This document shows positions 20,800 through 64,000 of a stretch of DNA of 64,000 nt, in pieces (within the stretch, counting starts at the first letter, position 1; each line of letters opens with the position of its first letter). The position numbers and the translations under genes were made by a program. The stretch is taken from the NCBI GenBank assembly GCA_025642065.1, contig JAODUP010000032.1, positions 1,547,501-1,611,500 of the forward strand, written 5' to 3'. This stretch comes from Paralvinella palmiformis (Eukaryota > Annelida > Polychaeta > Terebellida > Alvinellidae). Under the pieces are notes generated by a model. The model did no database searches, was not told the DNA's origin, and saw nothing but the letters and a program-made list of their open reading frames with translations.

Positions 20800-21215
20800 T
20801 GGCTTAGGTTTTGGATCGTGATGACCTCCCCCGAGTGAGTATCATATCACCCGACAAGAGCGGCGTTTAATTGTAAGGCAGCCGCTGCTGTGGTTTTCCA
20901 CATTAGCTAAACACATACACAGTCGCATTCAAAATCGAGGCTAATGCGAAAATCTCGACCTCTGTGCCCCATATGTTCCAGTGTATATATGTTGTTGGTA
21001 TTGACATGTTCTGGGATTGGGACAAACACATCTCATAGTGTCTAGATTGTTTAGCATAGAGGATGCTGTCATTGTTCGTAGAAGAGCATGGTTGTCCTGA
21101 GACCCTTGTATATATGACTGAACTAAATCTCGGAACGAACAAAGCCAATGTTCGCTGTCTTGCCACACTGTAGATCAGTTTCGCTCGTAATAGATTCTGC
21201 CATGTTGATATACTT
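20800..21215 (-). pseudogene. OTU cysteine-protease domain relic
   Basis: Reading the minus strand across two frames gives the OTU order. LCSFRDLV...GSQDNHALLR (about 21,140-21,080) corresponds to the catalytic-Cys helix. Then comes WGTEVEIFALASILNATVYV (about 20,970-20,910), and finally LSHHYEPAVL (about 20,800), the catalytic-His strand. A frame change between the first two blocks and stops between the last two show it is broken. OTU domains occur both in host deubiquitinases and inside invertebrate transposons; the repeat-rich setting favours the latter. Confidence 0.55.
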
Positions 21216-21359
21216 CGCATGATTTCATTATGATTTTGTCTTGTTGAAGTTTGAAGTAGATACCCCTGGCTGTCGCCTATTGGGCACAGCCACCTGGTGT
21301 TGAGTTTTTGTTATTACGGTGATGAGCGAAATGGAAGTTGATTAACGTGGTGGCACCTA

Positions 21360-21530
21360 AGTTTACTATAGATGTCATGTTCGAGGAAGAAAAACCTTGC
21401 CAGTTACCTGGTTGGATTACAACCTCCTCCTACTATAATGTCACGGTCGGGATTCGAACCTCCGGCCTCCCGCACAGCATGAAACATGGGTATGGAAGTC
21501 CCACGTTTCTTACCCACTAGTCCATAGAGG
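21360..21530 (-). mobile_element. tRNA-derived SINE-C
   Basis: On the minus strand the head reads CTATGGACTAGTGGGTAAGA (A-box region). Then GGAGGTTCGAATCCCGACC gives a near-perfect B box, followed by a body rich in AGGAGG and ending GGCAAGGTTTTTCTTCC. A second, + strand copy occurs at 51,343. It lies immediately downstream of the 3' end of the LINE at 21,535-22,720. Confidence 0.8.
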
Positions 21531-21534
21531 GGTT

Positions 21535-22720
21535 CTGATCTGTTCTCATTGTTGTTGTTGTTGTGTGTAAGGGTCTTTTTGGAGAAGCGGGGTTATGATG
21601 ACTGGTAAGAATGTTGATTTTCTTATAATCAATGCTGCTAGGTGATGGTCTGGAAGTTTGTAGTTTTCCGGGCGGAGATGACCTTTTAGTATTTTTCGGT
21701 GATTCGGGTAGGATGGACAGTTGAGCAGATAATGTACCGGGTCGTACACTTGTTGACAGTGCCGGCATAGTGGTAAGGGTGACAGGCCGGTGAAATTCCT
21801 TGTTTAAGTCCAGAAACGTGGTCTTCTGAGTTGGGTGTCGGCCAATCTGTTGTTGAGGAACTACAGTGATCTTCTAGTACCAATCATTGGATGCTGATGT
21901 ATTGTCTGTGTAGATCGATTCAATTCGATTAGAGAGGAATCTGTCAACAAGATGGTAGAATGTGCCGGGGTATGTTCGTCAGGATTCCTGATTCTCTGTA
22001 TATCAAGATGGAGCTTGTATCGTTGGGAAGCCCCAAGATATAGTATAGTGGGACTCTTTGTATTCTTTCTAAGGTCTGTAAGACTGAGTTACAGGCCACT
22101 AGAAGGACGGGAGCAGCGTATGGTAGAACAGACTGTATCAAGGACTTGTACAGAGTTATGAGCATCTTGGTGTTGACACCAATCTTCCGATTTGTGATGA
22201 CCTTGATCATGTTGAATCTGGAGTCTACTTTACTTTTTGTATCTGCAACGTGACGAATGAAGATGAGTCTTCTATCTATGGTGATCCCGAGATATTTATA
22301 GTCCTTGACCATTTGCAGGTGTTGTAGGCCAAGTTTAAATTTAGGTTATCTAGTTGTGTTGAAAGCCATGGTCTTTGTCTTAGCTGAAGAGAAGTATAAG
22401 CCTAAGCTGTTGGCTGCTTTGTCTACTGCGTTTAGGGCTTTCTGGAGTTTAACTGCTGGGCTATTTCCGTGTGAAATCAGAACGAGGTCGACGGCATAAG
22501 CCAGGATGTCTACTGATGGTGGTAGAGTGACTGTCAGGAGTTGGGCGATGAAGCCGTTGAAGATGGTGGGGGATATTGTTGAACCATGAGAACATCCAGT
22601 GGTAAGATCACTGGGGTCGGAGATGGTTCCTTGAATCTTTACCGTTATCTTTCTGTTTGTTAAAAAGTCCTCTATCCAGGTGATGATTTGATTATGATAG
22701 AATATACCTTTCTATTTATA
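21535..22720 (-). mobile_element. 5'-truncated non-LTR retrotransposon, reverse transcriptase
   Basis: Minus-strand frames give IITWIEDFLTNRKITVKIQG (about 22,700), then TTGCSHGSTISPTIFNGF, then LAYAVDLVLISHG (about 22,490), then FSSAKTKTMAF, YKYLGITIDRR (22,290) and QSVLPYAAPVLL. The C-terminus is Cys/His-rich (LCRHCQQVYDPVHYLLNCPS, about 21,740). The end is a CAA repeat. The YADD box has become YAVD, which removes a catalytic Asp. Jockey/I-like clade. Confidence 0.88.
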
Positions 22721-22730
22721 TGATTGTCAG

Positions 22731-22915
22731 TGATGGCTTCAGTAATTAGATTGGTTTATTATTTGCTTGAGAACGGATCAGTGGATCAACAAGCAAAGGC
22801 TTCTTATGTAATTGGTTTCAACCATGCATGGCTTCAGCAAGTATATAGATAGCTTTATTATTTGGTTTACATCATCGGATCACCGTATAATAGCTTCTTA
22901 TGTGGTCAATGGTGT
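22731..22915 (+). repeat. diverged two-unit tandem repeat
   Basis: Units at 22,731-22,818 and 22,826-22,915 share ATGGCTTCAG, TTTATTATTTG, CGGATCA and GGCTTCTTATGT/AGCTTCTTATGT in the same order. Each unit is about 90 bases. Confidence 0.7.
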
Positions 22916-25057
22916 GGGTAGTGTAATGTTGTCAATCTATAACAGTCCACAATTAATTATATCGATGGACTTAATGCTGGTATACAGAATTGTAACGGAC
23001 CCGAAACAGTTTAGAGAATAAACCAGATGGTCAAGATTGTATCTGTGATTTATTAATAATATACTTGATGACAATCTACAAACATCACAGGTAGTTAATT
23101 GGTCGCAATCGAATGATTATGTTAAATACTGATTAAATTGAAAAAATCGGAATAATGTACGGAAGGTAAAAATTAAGACACACACAACAATTGAATAATT
23201 GGTTAATTGTGTTTTACATTTAACGTTTTGTTTTTAAACTCGTACCATTTTGATATCTTGTATCTGTGGTTATATTCCTATTAATGTTTATTTGTATTTC
23301 CTCTTCGATCAATCAATAAATTATGGATAATAAATTAATTGCATATATGCACGTATTATAGCTATAGATATATCGTATATATGCTTGTGAATGAATGTGG
23401 TTGTATTATTCCGCAGGGTGTAGTATTATACGGGTTAATCAGGCAGTAGTATTCTGGTATATTATTATTTTGTCTGTCAACTGGCCATGTAGCTAGCTAG
23501 GACGCTTGTAAACAAAGCTATGACACTACGTGACATCTGCTTAGTCTTACCCATCGTTGGATTTACAGAATGGTAAACATTGTTTAAACCTAGTATGAAA
23601 GGAATTCATGAGGTCACAGATTGGCCCAAATATATACTTAAAATTAGACCGACAAAGTTAAAACTAAAAATTAAGTTAACCACCATGGCATCTTAGTGAG
23701 TTATATTCATTCCATTCAGCTACAGGTTCAAATTTTATGATCTAGGTTTTTACATGATACTTCACTGCAAATAAACATGTCATAATCTAGAGTACGTAAT
23801 ATTAGACAGCAATTGAGAAGTTTTATTGTGATATCATGCATCAATGCAGAAATAATCAATGGAAGACCAAAATAGTATTTGGGATAAAATTGTATTCACA
23901 ATACTCCATTATATGAAAGTACTTATACATTATAATACAGCTCCGAAGAAAAGAGATTGAAAGATGACCAGAAGACATGAAATCATTTTTGACATTAATA
24001 TTATCTATAAGAACGGTAAAAAATTAAGTCATTTTAAAAAAAGTCATAATCAGCTAACGCCTGAGAGTTTTGTAGTAGATGTGTAATAAATACTCCACTA
24101 TCCACTGGTTTAACCAAATAAATGTGAACTTTATAGCAAAATATAATTTTTTTTCAATGTATTAGCATTCATGATAACTGAAATAGCATTGACTAGTAAT
24201 AAAATCCTCCCCTCTCTACATTATTAAGATACAATGATTTTACATCACATGATCTAAATTAGCATGTATCATAAATATTATACCATATATTATTAGTATT
24301 ATTTTATCTATTTCTACTTCTCATTCATATACACTATTCCACTGATTATCATTAAAAAATGTGTATTACGATACAAGATCAGTAATCTAAATAATACTTG
24401 TTTCCGGTACAATATTTTGTTATACATTTCGCCCATTACACAATGTAAACACATCTCAGACGTGGCGAGTCAATTCTTGGTATGTTTTCTCGCGCTTAAC
24501 TCGGTTTTAGTGCAAGTTGTCTTGGTTTGTAGTAATAAATTATAAGAAGAAATACAGAATAATGGGAAAACATATATTTAACAGTTATGACATTTCACCC
24601 ATCTGTGATTTTGAATATTATGTGACCTTTAGATCTAGTAAGCCTGTAACTTCTATTATCTATATCTACACTACTAGTTATTTCTAGTACTACAGTCTAC
24701 AGTAACACTAACAGTGTAAGACCAGACTTGAGTTGAGACTAAGCAGTAACCGGGTAGGCGGCTTTACAAATTACGTATAATTATATATAATATATGATAT
24801 CAGTAATAAATCAATTTAAATAAAAAATTATTAGTTATATAAATTTTATTTATTATCATTAATTATATAGGACTACAACATATTGCCTTATTTGTTTAGC
24901 GAAGCGGCTACAGCTCCAAATTGCACAGAACACAGTAACAATAAACAAACACTGAGACTCAATGTGTAAGTGATAAGAAGGGTCTTGACAGGAACAAGAC
25001 TATTCACTTCATAAGACTAATTGTCCCACATTTTTCAAGATGCTTCGCCCCACTATG

Positions 25058-25096
<39 letters not shown>

Positions 25097-25380
25097 TTTT
25101 TTGTAATGTAGACGAGTTTGTCAGAGACTTAATTGCAAAAGTAATATGATTCTTTTGTAACATAGAAGAATTTATCAGAGACTTGATTAATCCCAACATT
25201 ATTAAAAGCTCTGATTAATTGCAAATAAACAATCTAAATAAAGCATGCAGTCAGATTAAAAACATTAACTTTATGCAATGATCATAAAATACAGATTTAA
25301 ATATGAACATACACCAGGGTATAAATTGAGCTAACAGTTCTTAGTATTTCTTTTGGAATGGTATCCCAATCTTTGAATGC
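22916..25380. other. intergenic, no gene seen
   Basis: Strongly AT-rich with no open frame longer than about 60 codons. It has a (TA)n tract at 25,059-25,095. After it comes a short imperfect direct repeat (25,099-25,140 and 25,154-25,190), sharing TTTTGTAA..TAGA, then GA, TTTRTCAGAGACTT. Confidence 0.5.
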
Positions 25381-25860
25381 ATCTCAAGCAGTCACGATGC
25401 GTCCCTGATCAGACCTTGTCTTTTTGCATTGGTTGTGTCTGATTTTGCTGTCAGCGATGAACTGTGTTTTGATCTCAGTCTTGGTCACTTCTGTGTGCAT
25501 GATGGTGATCAGTTGGTAGAAGGGCAGGCTGTGGCCACTAACTTTGGCATTGAGCCGACAGTGCCATCCTTCATAACCATTGTTGGTACTGATGGTTCTG
25601 TTAAAAAATGAACTGTGCTGTCGGAGGCTAGGTCCTGAATGAGGTTAAGTGTAGGTAGTATGTAAGTAGTTTGCAAAGTAGAGTAGGCATTGGTTTGATG
25701 GGTGCATCCATGCTTGTAAACATTGGAGTGATGTGCTCAGCATAAAGGAATGGTAAACACATTAGACAGAGAAACTTTCTAACAGAACGGAAGTCAGAAG
25801 ACAATCTCATAGATTTGGTGACCGGCAGCGATGCATCTGCATCCAATAACATCTGTCATC
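25381..25860 (-). pseudogene. possible MULE-type transposase fragment
   Basis: The minus-strand frame at 25,852-25,628 encodes LPVTKSMRLSSDFRSVRKFL and LMCLPFLYAEHITPMFTSMD. These resemble the end of the transposase core in FLYWCH/MULE elements ('LPF' followed by a short helix and a Leu-Tyr-Tyr segment). An overlapping broken frame continues toward 25,400. The match is by eye and weak. It may be another transposon family. Confidence 0.3.
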
Positions 25861-26126
25861 TCTTTGTAAAAATATATTTTCATGTCTGGCTAGTGCTAAT
25901 TGCCTATCACTTACCCATTCAGGCAAGTGCCTTTGTGACACGAAAATTTGTCAAATACCATTTATTTCCAAACAAAATCACTTCCAAAGCCAATTTCAAA
26001 TTTTTTCCATTAACACTTCTGGTGTGTGCGCATGCCTGATGAGCAAGCCAATTAAAAATCATTTTTTTTGCTGTGTACCTATACTTATAATTCACAATGC
26101 AAAGCTGACGGTGAGTGCCACGCTAT

Positions 26127-26425
26127 ACCTAAAGCTGAAATTCCATATTTGCTGCATGCACCAGCGATATTGCCGTAGCATATGCGACATTACTGTATCC
26201 ATGTGTTTCAGACACTTCTGACCTATTTTTCTTGGGAAAGTCTGCCTGGACACTTGAATCCAGAATTGTTTGAACCCATCATACAATTCTGGATTTAACC
26301 ATCGCTTTTGCACCATTTTTGTCACGTACACAGTCATATGTGAAATCACACTCATACGTTTACATGTTTTCTATTTTTTTGAATTCGGATAGCACATACC
26401 ATGTATATGGAATCTCAGCTTAAGA
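26127..26425. mobile_element. MITE-like element with terminal inverted repeats
   Basis: CTAAAGCTGAAATTCCATAT at 26,131 is inverted at the right end, where the minus strand reads CTTAAGCTGAGATTCCATAT from about 26,422. The inner parts also pair (GCATGC near 26,155 against GTATGTGC). The right end recurs near 40,365-40,435, so it belongs to a repeat family. No clear target duplication was identified. Confidence 0.55.
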
Positions 26426-27312
26426 TAACACACTGCGTATTTAAATGGTTTCGTCGATTAAAAACTGTATTCATTGCAGTTTATTGGCTATGCATCTTGG
26501 TAATTTGAAATTTTATTTATATAGTGAGAGTGAAAATGGCTACGGGTAACTTAGCAAATAATAATGGCCAAAATGGCAGTTATTTTATGTGTAATTCTAA
26601 ATAAATTAAAAATTTACAATAGATCATTAGATGACATATTTGTCCATTTGTTTTGCAAATACATGTTCATATGTAGGTAGGTGAAATATAGCAGTTGTTT
26701 TTGAATCAGGTGAAAATTTGTTGGGCATGTGAAAACAATTGTTGGGTAAGTGCATTTCCAATCTACTTGCCCATGGTCAACAGAATCTGGCCTTGTTGTA
26801 GACAATGGAGTGTACACACACATTGTAATCACTTAATTCAGACATTAGAGGTCTAGATGTAATACTAATAGATCTAATAAAAATCAAGCATCAGGTGTTA
26901 GGTCAGCTAGTAGACATCTATCTGGGTGGAATACTCTACCAATAGAATAATCTTTCTTCTCGATAGTCTTTAAGGGACATGTGGTCATCCCCATGGTAGG
27001 CACTTTCATAAACGTCACAAAAACAATGGCAAACTAATTTACCCAGGGGATGCAAAAATGTGGTGTTGATATTTTAGTAATAAATTCCTTGTCTGCTTGT
27101 GAGAAGATTAAGAAGTTTTTTTACTTGAAGACAATTCTTTTTATTGATGTTAACTTTTGAATTAATCTCCCATGTGTTATCATTATGACAGTCACTTCAT
27201 GATTACGGTAATGCTAATAAATGGTAACTGGTGACATAAATTCATGATATTTATCTGATTAAAATGTGTATAACTTTCTTTACATATTATCTATTGACAT
27301 AATTCAACCTGA
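26426..27312. other. intergenic, no gene seen
   Basis: AT-rich sequence with short frames only and no motif recognised. Confidence 0.5.
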
Positions 27313-27401
27313 TTATGGGGGTGCCCCATTGTTTAGTTGTTAGCGCGTTGGACTACAGATCACTACCAACTGAGTTTCAGTCTTGGCCTGGGCATATCTG
27401 A
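27313..27401 (+). mobile_element. SINE-A, 3' truncated
   Basis: It has the head GGGGTGCCCCATTGTTTAGT, GCGTTGGACTACAGATCACT, B-box-like GAGTTTCAGTCTTGG and GGGCATATCTGAAGG. It breaks off where the following hAT-like element starts, and the SINE 3' half is absent on the far side. Confidence 0.8.
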
Positions 27402-28620
27402 AGGGTGTAACTACTTTTACTTGTAACAAAGTAGTTTTATTTGCAGTAATGGTACTTTTTACTTTGTGATATTTTCATTATTTATTTAATCATAACATAG
27501 ACTATGATTCAGGAGACAATTGATAAAGTTGCTGGAAATTATCATTACGAATTGTCACCAATTTGTGTATATTTGATGAATTTAAGGTAAACAACTATAT
27601 TTTAGGTTGTGGCTATTGGTCCAAGGTAGCTGAAACTCCGGCACTTCAACTGTGCATGCACTCCTTCCAGAATATTCAATAGAATATATAACACACTGGC
27701 AGCTACTGTACACCTTACCAATTTACTAAAGGTCTGGTACTGTATACATAACCCTAAACCAAAGTATTTGTGCAATTCTATCAAGGTAACATGCAAGCAA
27801 CATGGTATCTTGTGGGTGACCGACCATGTTAAATTCTGCTGCTGTCTCCACTGAATTAATTTTAAAACAGGGACATTAAAAATCTCTTGAGGACATAATG
27901 AACTCTGGCAGTGATCACCCTCAGGTATTTTGACTCCATCTTTCCATACTCATAAGTGCAAGAATAATTAAAGTACAAGAATGATTATTTACCCCTCTTT
28001 ATTTATTATGTAATATTTGTCAATTCAAACATGGCTTAGTTGATACGTTCAAGCTGAATATTGTGACATTTCCTGGGAACAGACACATTACATACTCCAC
28101 AGAAACCGGAAATGTGCCGGACCAATACCTATAAAATTGGGTTTACAGGTCCCAAATTTTATAAGAATGCTAGCATTTGGTATAGAGTACATGTTTCAGC
28201 TGATGGTCACTGATATTCAAGACTCGTCATAATTTTGCCAACCTATATTCGAAGGCTCACTTTGTTATACAATGTTTCAGCAGAAGCCAACTGTTTTCTA
28301 AGATTAATCATAATTAAATTTTTTATCGCATTGGGGACACCAAGTTTGAGAATCAGCTTTAGGTGAAGCTGAATAAGGCCTTTGTTCAGTTAAGGTGGCA
28401 CCCTATGTCTGTGGATGCAGTGAATTTTGTGCACAGTGTATTTGATTCTCATATTTTGTGTTACAATCAATGTTTACTTCAATTACATTTAGAAGGTAGT
28501 ATTACTTTTTTCTCAAGTAGATTTTTTATAAGTTTACCTTTACCTCCACTCAAGTAGTTTCGAAGAGGCTTACTTTTACTTCTACTGAAGTACAAAATAA
28601 AAGTAGTTCAGTAACCCCTG
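27402..28620. mobile_element. hAT-like non-autonomous element
   Basis: The left end GGTGTAACTACTTTTACTTG (27,402) is inverted at the right end. There, the minus strand from about 28,620 reads CAGGGGTTACTGAACTACTT then TTATTTTGTACTTCAGTAGA and AGTAAAAGTAAG. Ends of the form CAGGGGT.ACT..AGTACTTTTACTT are typical of hAT elements. The left terminal CAG is degraded and no clean 8-bp target duplication is visible. The interior has no transposase. Confidence 0.55.
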
Positions 28621-30977
28621 ACAGCAGTGCTACAAACACTTTCAGTCATGGCTATGTAGTTGCATTGGTGTTAAATATGTTCCCTTGTACTGTTTTTTTT
28701 AATACAAATTCAAAACTGTGAAAACATTTCCTACATTCGTTCCAAATGCACATTTGAGAGAGAAACAATAATTGGAATCAGTTTGTCATTTTTGTTGAAT
28801 GCAGATGTAGTGCTTAGATCTAGAAGACTGGGTAAAGATGTCTAATGCTAGACTTTGTTATTTATTAAAATAGTGTCAAGTTGGATACACCTCTAAGTTA
28901 ATCATTTGTATGATAAAGTTAACCATTTTCATGACTATAAACTTACTATTTTGCCATGCCAAAAATTGGATAGCTAAGACTAATTTTAGACACCATCTGT
29001 TTTTTTAGTTGTCATGCTATTAATTGGCAATACATATAGACTGTTAAGAAGGCTGAATATAAATTTAGGTCTGAGAAGTAAGACAGACAGGCAGAATGCT
29101 ATAAATGCACTCTGTCATATAATTTTTATTGATGATATAGTAGCTTCTAAGTATGTCCAGAACTTTCAGTAATTTGGTATTTCTGTAAGGTTTCAATAAA
29201 TTCTTTTAATGATTACTATAAAAGAAACACAGATTAAATATTTATTTATGTATAAAAGAAGTAATGTGTCAGATAATTATAACATTTTAAAATAGTTGAC
29301 ATATCACAAATATACAACAAGCTCAAGTGCATTTAATAAACTGAGTTGTGGTCAGGTCTGAATGACTAATCTTTGAAACAGTAGCAGTGTGACAAAACAT
29401 TGAAAATCAGCATTACAAATATAAGAATCCAAAATCTATGGTTTAAAAGTGTGTGATTTCTGGAGCTGGTTAAAATTAGTTGTGGGGACTTCTACTTGCT
29501 TACTGTTATCATTTATTTTTATTTTACCCCTGTGGCCAAATTTATGTCAGTTTTGACATGCAAACTTTTTTTAGTTGAATTGAATGATAGCATTAAATGT
29601 TCGACCACACCAAAATGTTAGTTTGTGAAAAAGTGATAAAATTTGTTTTATTGTTATTCTTGTTTTTTCTAATGATAATTTAGTAAAAATTTGATGACTA
29701 CTGGGATGAGGAAATACCAAAACTAACTGAAATGTTTCATTTAAAACAATTCTGAAATATTGTTATATTTTATAAGCATGTTCCCATCTTCATAATTGTA
29801 ATTACTTAAATATAAATTAACAGATACAGAAATGAAAAATACTGGTTTTCAGGATAGTTAATGTAAAATGTGATTTAATTTTATAATTGTGGTAAATTAT
29901 TTCTTGATAGGTTTGTATTTCCTGAAATATTATATCAGAGTTTAATTTATACTTGTAAAACCACACAATTGGCACAGTGAAAATCTTGAATGTTATTGCT
30001 TAGTTAAAAAAATATGATGTTTTCTCTATACAGCATACTTTTAGGAAGTTAATAGTCTTATATTTTACTTGTAATTTTAGTCTTGTACTTTAGTTTTCAG
30101 AACCATACAGTCCACTTTCAATCATTCCAAGCTCAAGCTTTCAATTGTGGAAAGACACAAACATGTAATCCCATATAAAATTGAAGGTCTTAAAGGCATT
30201 AATTTTTTATCAAAGACAAAGAAAACAATTATGAGTTACCTATAGCCTAGTATAGGCCACCATCAGTATGGGTATAGAATGATGTCTTCAGAACATATCC
30301 ACAGAATGGTTATTGGTTCCCTGCTGAGATCCCTATTAGCACAGATTCCTTGGTATCAGTTTTGGGATTAAAACAAAATCACTTCTATCAGTACCTTTGT
30401 GGAGTAGTTAAAAACATCATGATCCACTGATGCCAAAAATATCTGATTATGGGGTTAGTCTTAATCTTAAAACTGCACTATTCTGATTTTCAATCCTTCC
30501 TCCCCCAAAACAATAATTGAAAGTCTGTGTACATGTTTAAAAAACTTCAAAACCATATTTAAATTTCATGTTTGAATAGATGGATGTTTAGAAAATTCCA
30601 GTAGGGGTGAATGAAGATAAAGAGAAACTGGCTTGTAGTTTATAATTAAGACTACTAGAATTTATTTAGGAAACTATCCTCGCAGAAACAGTATTATGCT
30701 CCACATAGGGAAGTATGCACACTCATGTACCTTATATTAATTTGTAGTTACAAAATAGTTTTTTAATTTGTTGTTTAGTGAGAAAATTGTACGTTACTGA
30801 TAAAATAATACATAAGAAAATTATGTGCATTATACAGAATTTAATTTCATGGATGCCTTCATATGTGGTAGAAAGCCAGGTTAACACACATATATATATA
30901 AAACAATGTTTTAACCATATTTCAGTGAAAACATCACACACACAGTATATATCTATATTTATTAATTCATTTTTCAG
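28621..30977. other. upstream region of VPS13B, no gene seen
   Basis: AT-rich, about 2.4 kb, with no recognised repeat and no good open frame. A promoter or first non-coding exon of VPS13B could lie here, but no core promoter element stands out. Confidence 0.5.
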
Positions 30978-31029
30978 AATATATGACTGAAGATAACATT
31001 TCCAATGACGTTTGTGTTCAGTTGACAAG
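30978..31029 (+). other. VPS13B: probable 5' UTR part of the first coding exon of VPS13B
   Basis: ATTTTTCAG ending at 30,977 looks like an acceptor, which would make 30,978-31,029 the untranslated start of the first coding exon, joined to a non-coding exon further upstream. A TGA at 31,006-31,008 lies in frame before the ATG. Confidence 0.5.
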
Positions 31030-63918
<32,889 letters not shown>

Positions 63919-64000
63919 GTTGGTACCCTCTCCATAATATAAATATTGTGTCAGAAGAATAGTGTTTTTCAGAGTTGACTCATTTGGAGATTTTTAAGAT

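Noticed and set aside
27320..27400. tRNA gene with intact-looking A and B boxes
   Set aside because: The promoter boxes belong to the repeated SINE-A head. The acceptor stem does not pair and the same unit recurs with a non-tRNA body, so no working tRNA is called.
1..31000. LTR retrotransposon with paired long terminal repeats
   Set aside because: I looked for TG...CA direct terminal repeats, gag or integrase motifs in the left region and found none; the paired repeats seen are inverted.

Overview
The window is animal nuclear DNA. It is AT-rich and intron-rich, has very long microsatellites, and carries tRNA-derived SINEs, non-LTR retrotransposons and DNA transposons of animal type. No bacterial features are present. 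The repeat mix and the style of the first gene (a possible ZU5/UPA plus death-domain protein) would fit a mollusc or another lophotrochozoan. That placement is an inference; no marker in the window proves it.

Left part, about 1-31,000: a transposon-dense stretch. It opens with a decayed hAT transposase C-terminus. Next comes the 3' half of a small multi-exon gene (about 1,282-3,724, + strand), whose splice phases can be followed through a 22-nt microexon. Its likely death-domain exon reads as broken by one base at an A7 run. A large nested inverted repeat follows (4,721-7,755) with a 20-bp minisatellite in its loop. After that there are relics of four non-LTR retrotransposons (7,808-10,490 +; 10,560-11,500 -; 15,730-18,770 -; 21,535-22,720 -), a DDE_Tnp_4-type transposase relic (13,000-14,105) and an OTU-protease-domain relic (20,800-21,215 -). 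Several SINEs and MITE-like elements complete the stretch. Two of the LINE reverse transcriptases have a damaged catalytic Asp-Asp box.

Right part, 31,030 to the window edge: the first 17 coding exons of VPS13B (COH1), + strand. They cover 1,202 codons, roughly the first 30% of the protein. Every exon joins the next in phase, with GT-AG boundaries throughout, and the encoded protein follows the vertebrate VPS13B N-terminus from the chorein domain onward. The gene continues beyond position 64,000. Its introns hold a hAT MITE with an exact 8-bp target duplication, a MITE flanked by TTAA, two pogo/Tigger-like elements, and many SINEs, some with clear target-site duplications. They also hold a (TCTG)n tract and many (TA)n tracts, one of which replaces the polypyrimidine tract of an acceptor site.

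The window thus holds one well-supported conserved gene (VPS13B, a bridge-like lipid-transfer protein), one uncertain and possibly broken innate-immunity-style gene, and a large collection of repeats. I found no clearly new biological system. The observations most worth checking are the SINE families that share a 3' domain, the frameshifted death-domain gene, the TA-repeat acceptor, a candidate 24-nt microexon and the large inverted repeat.
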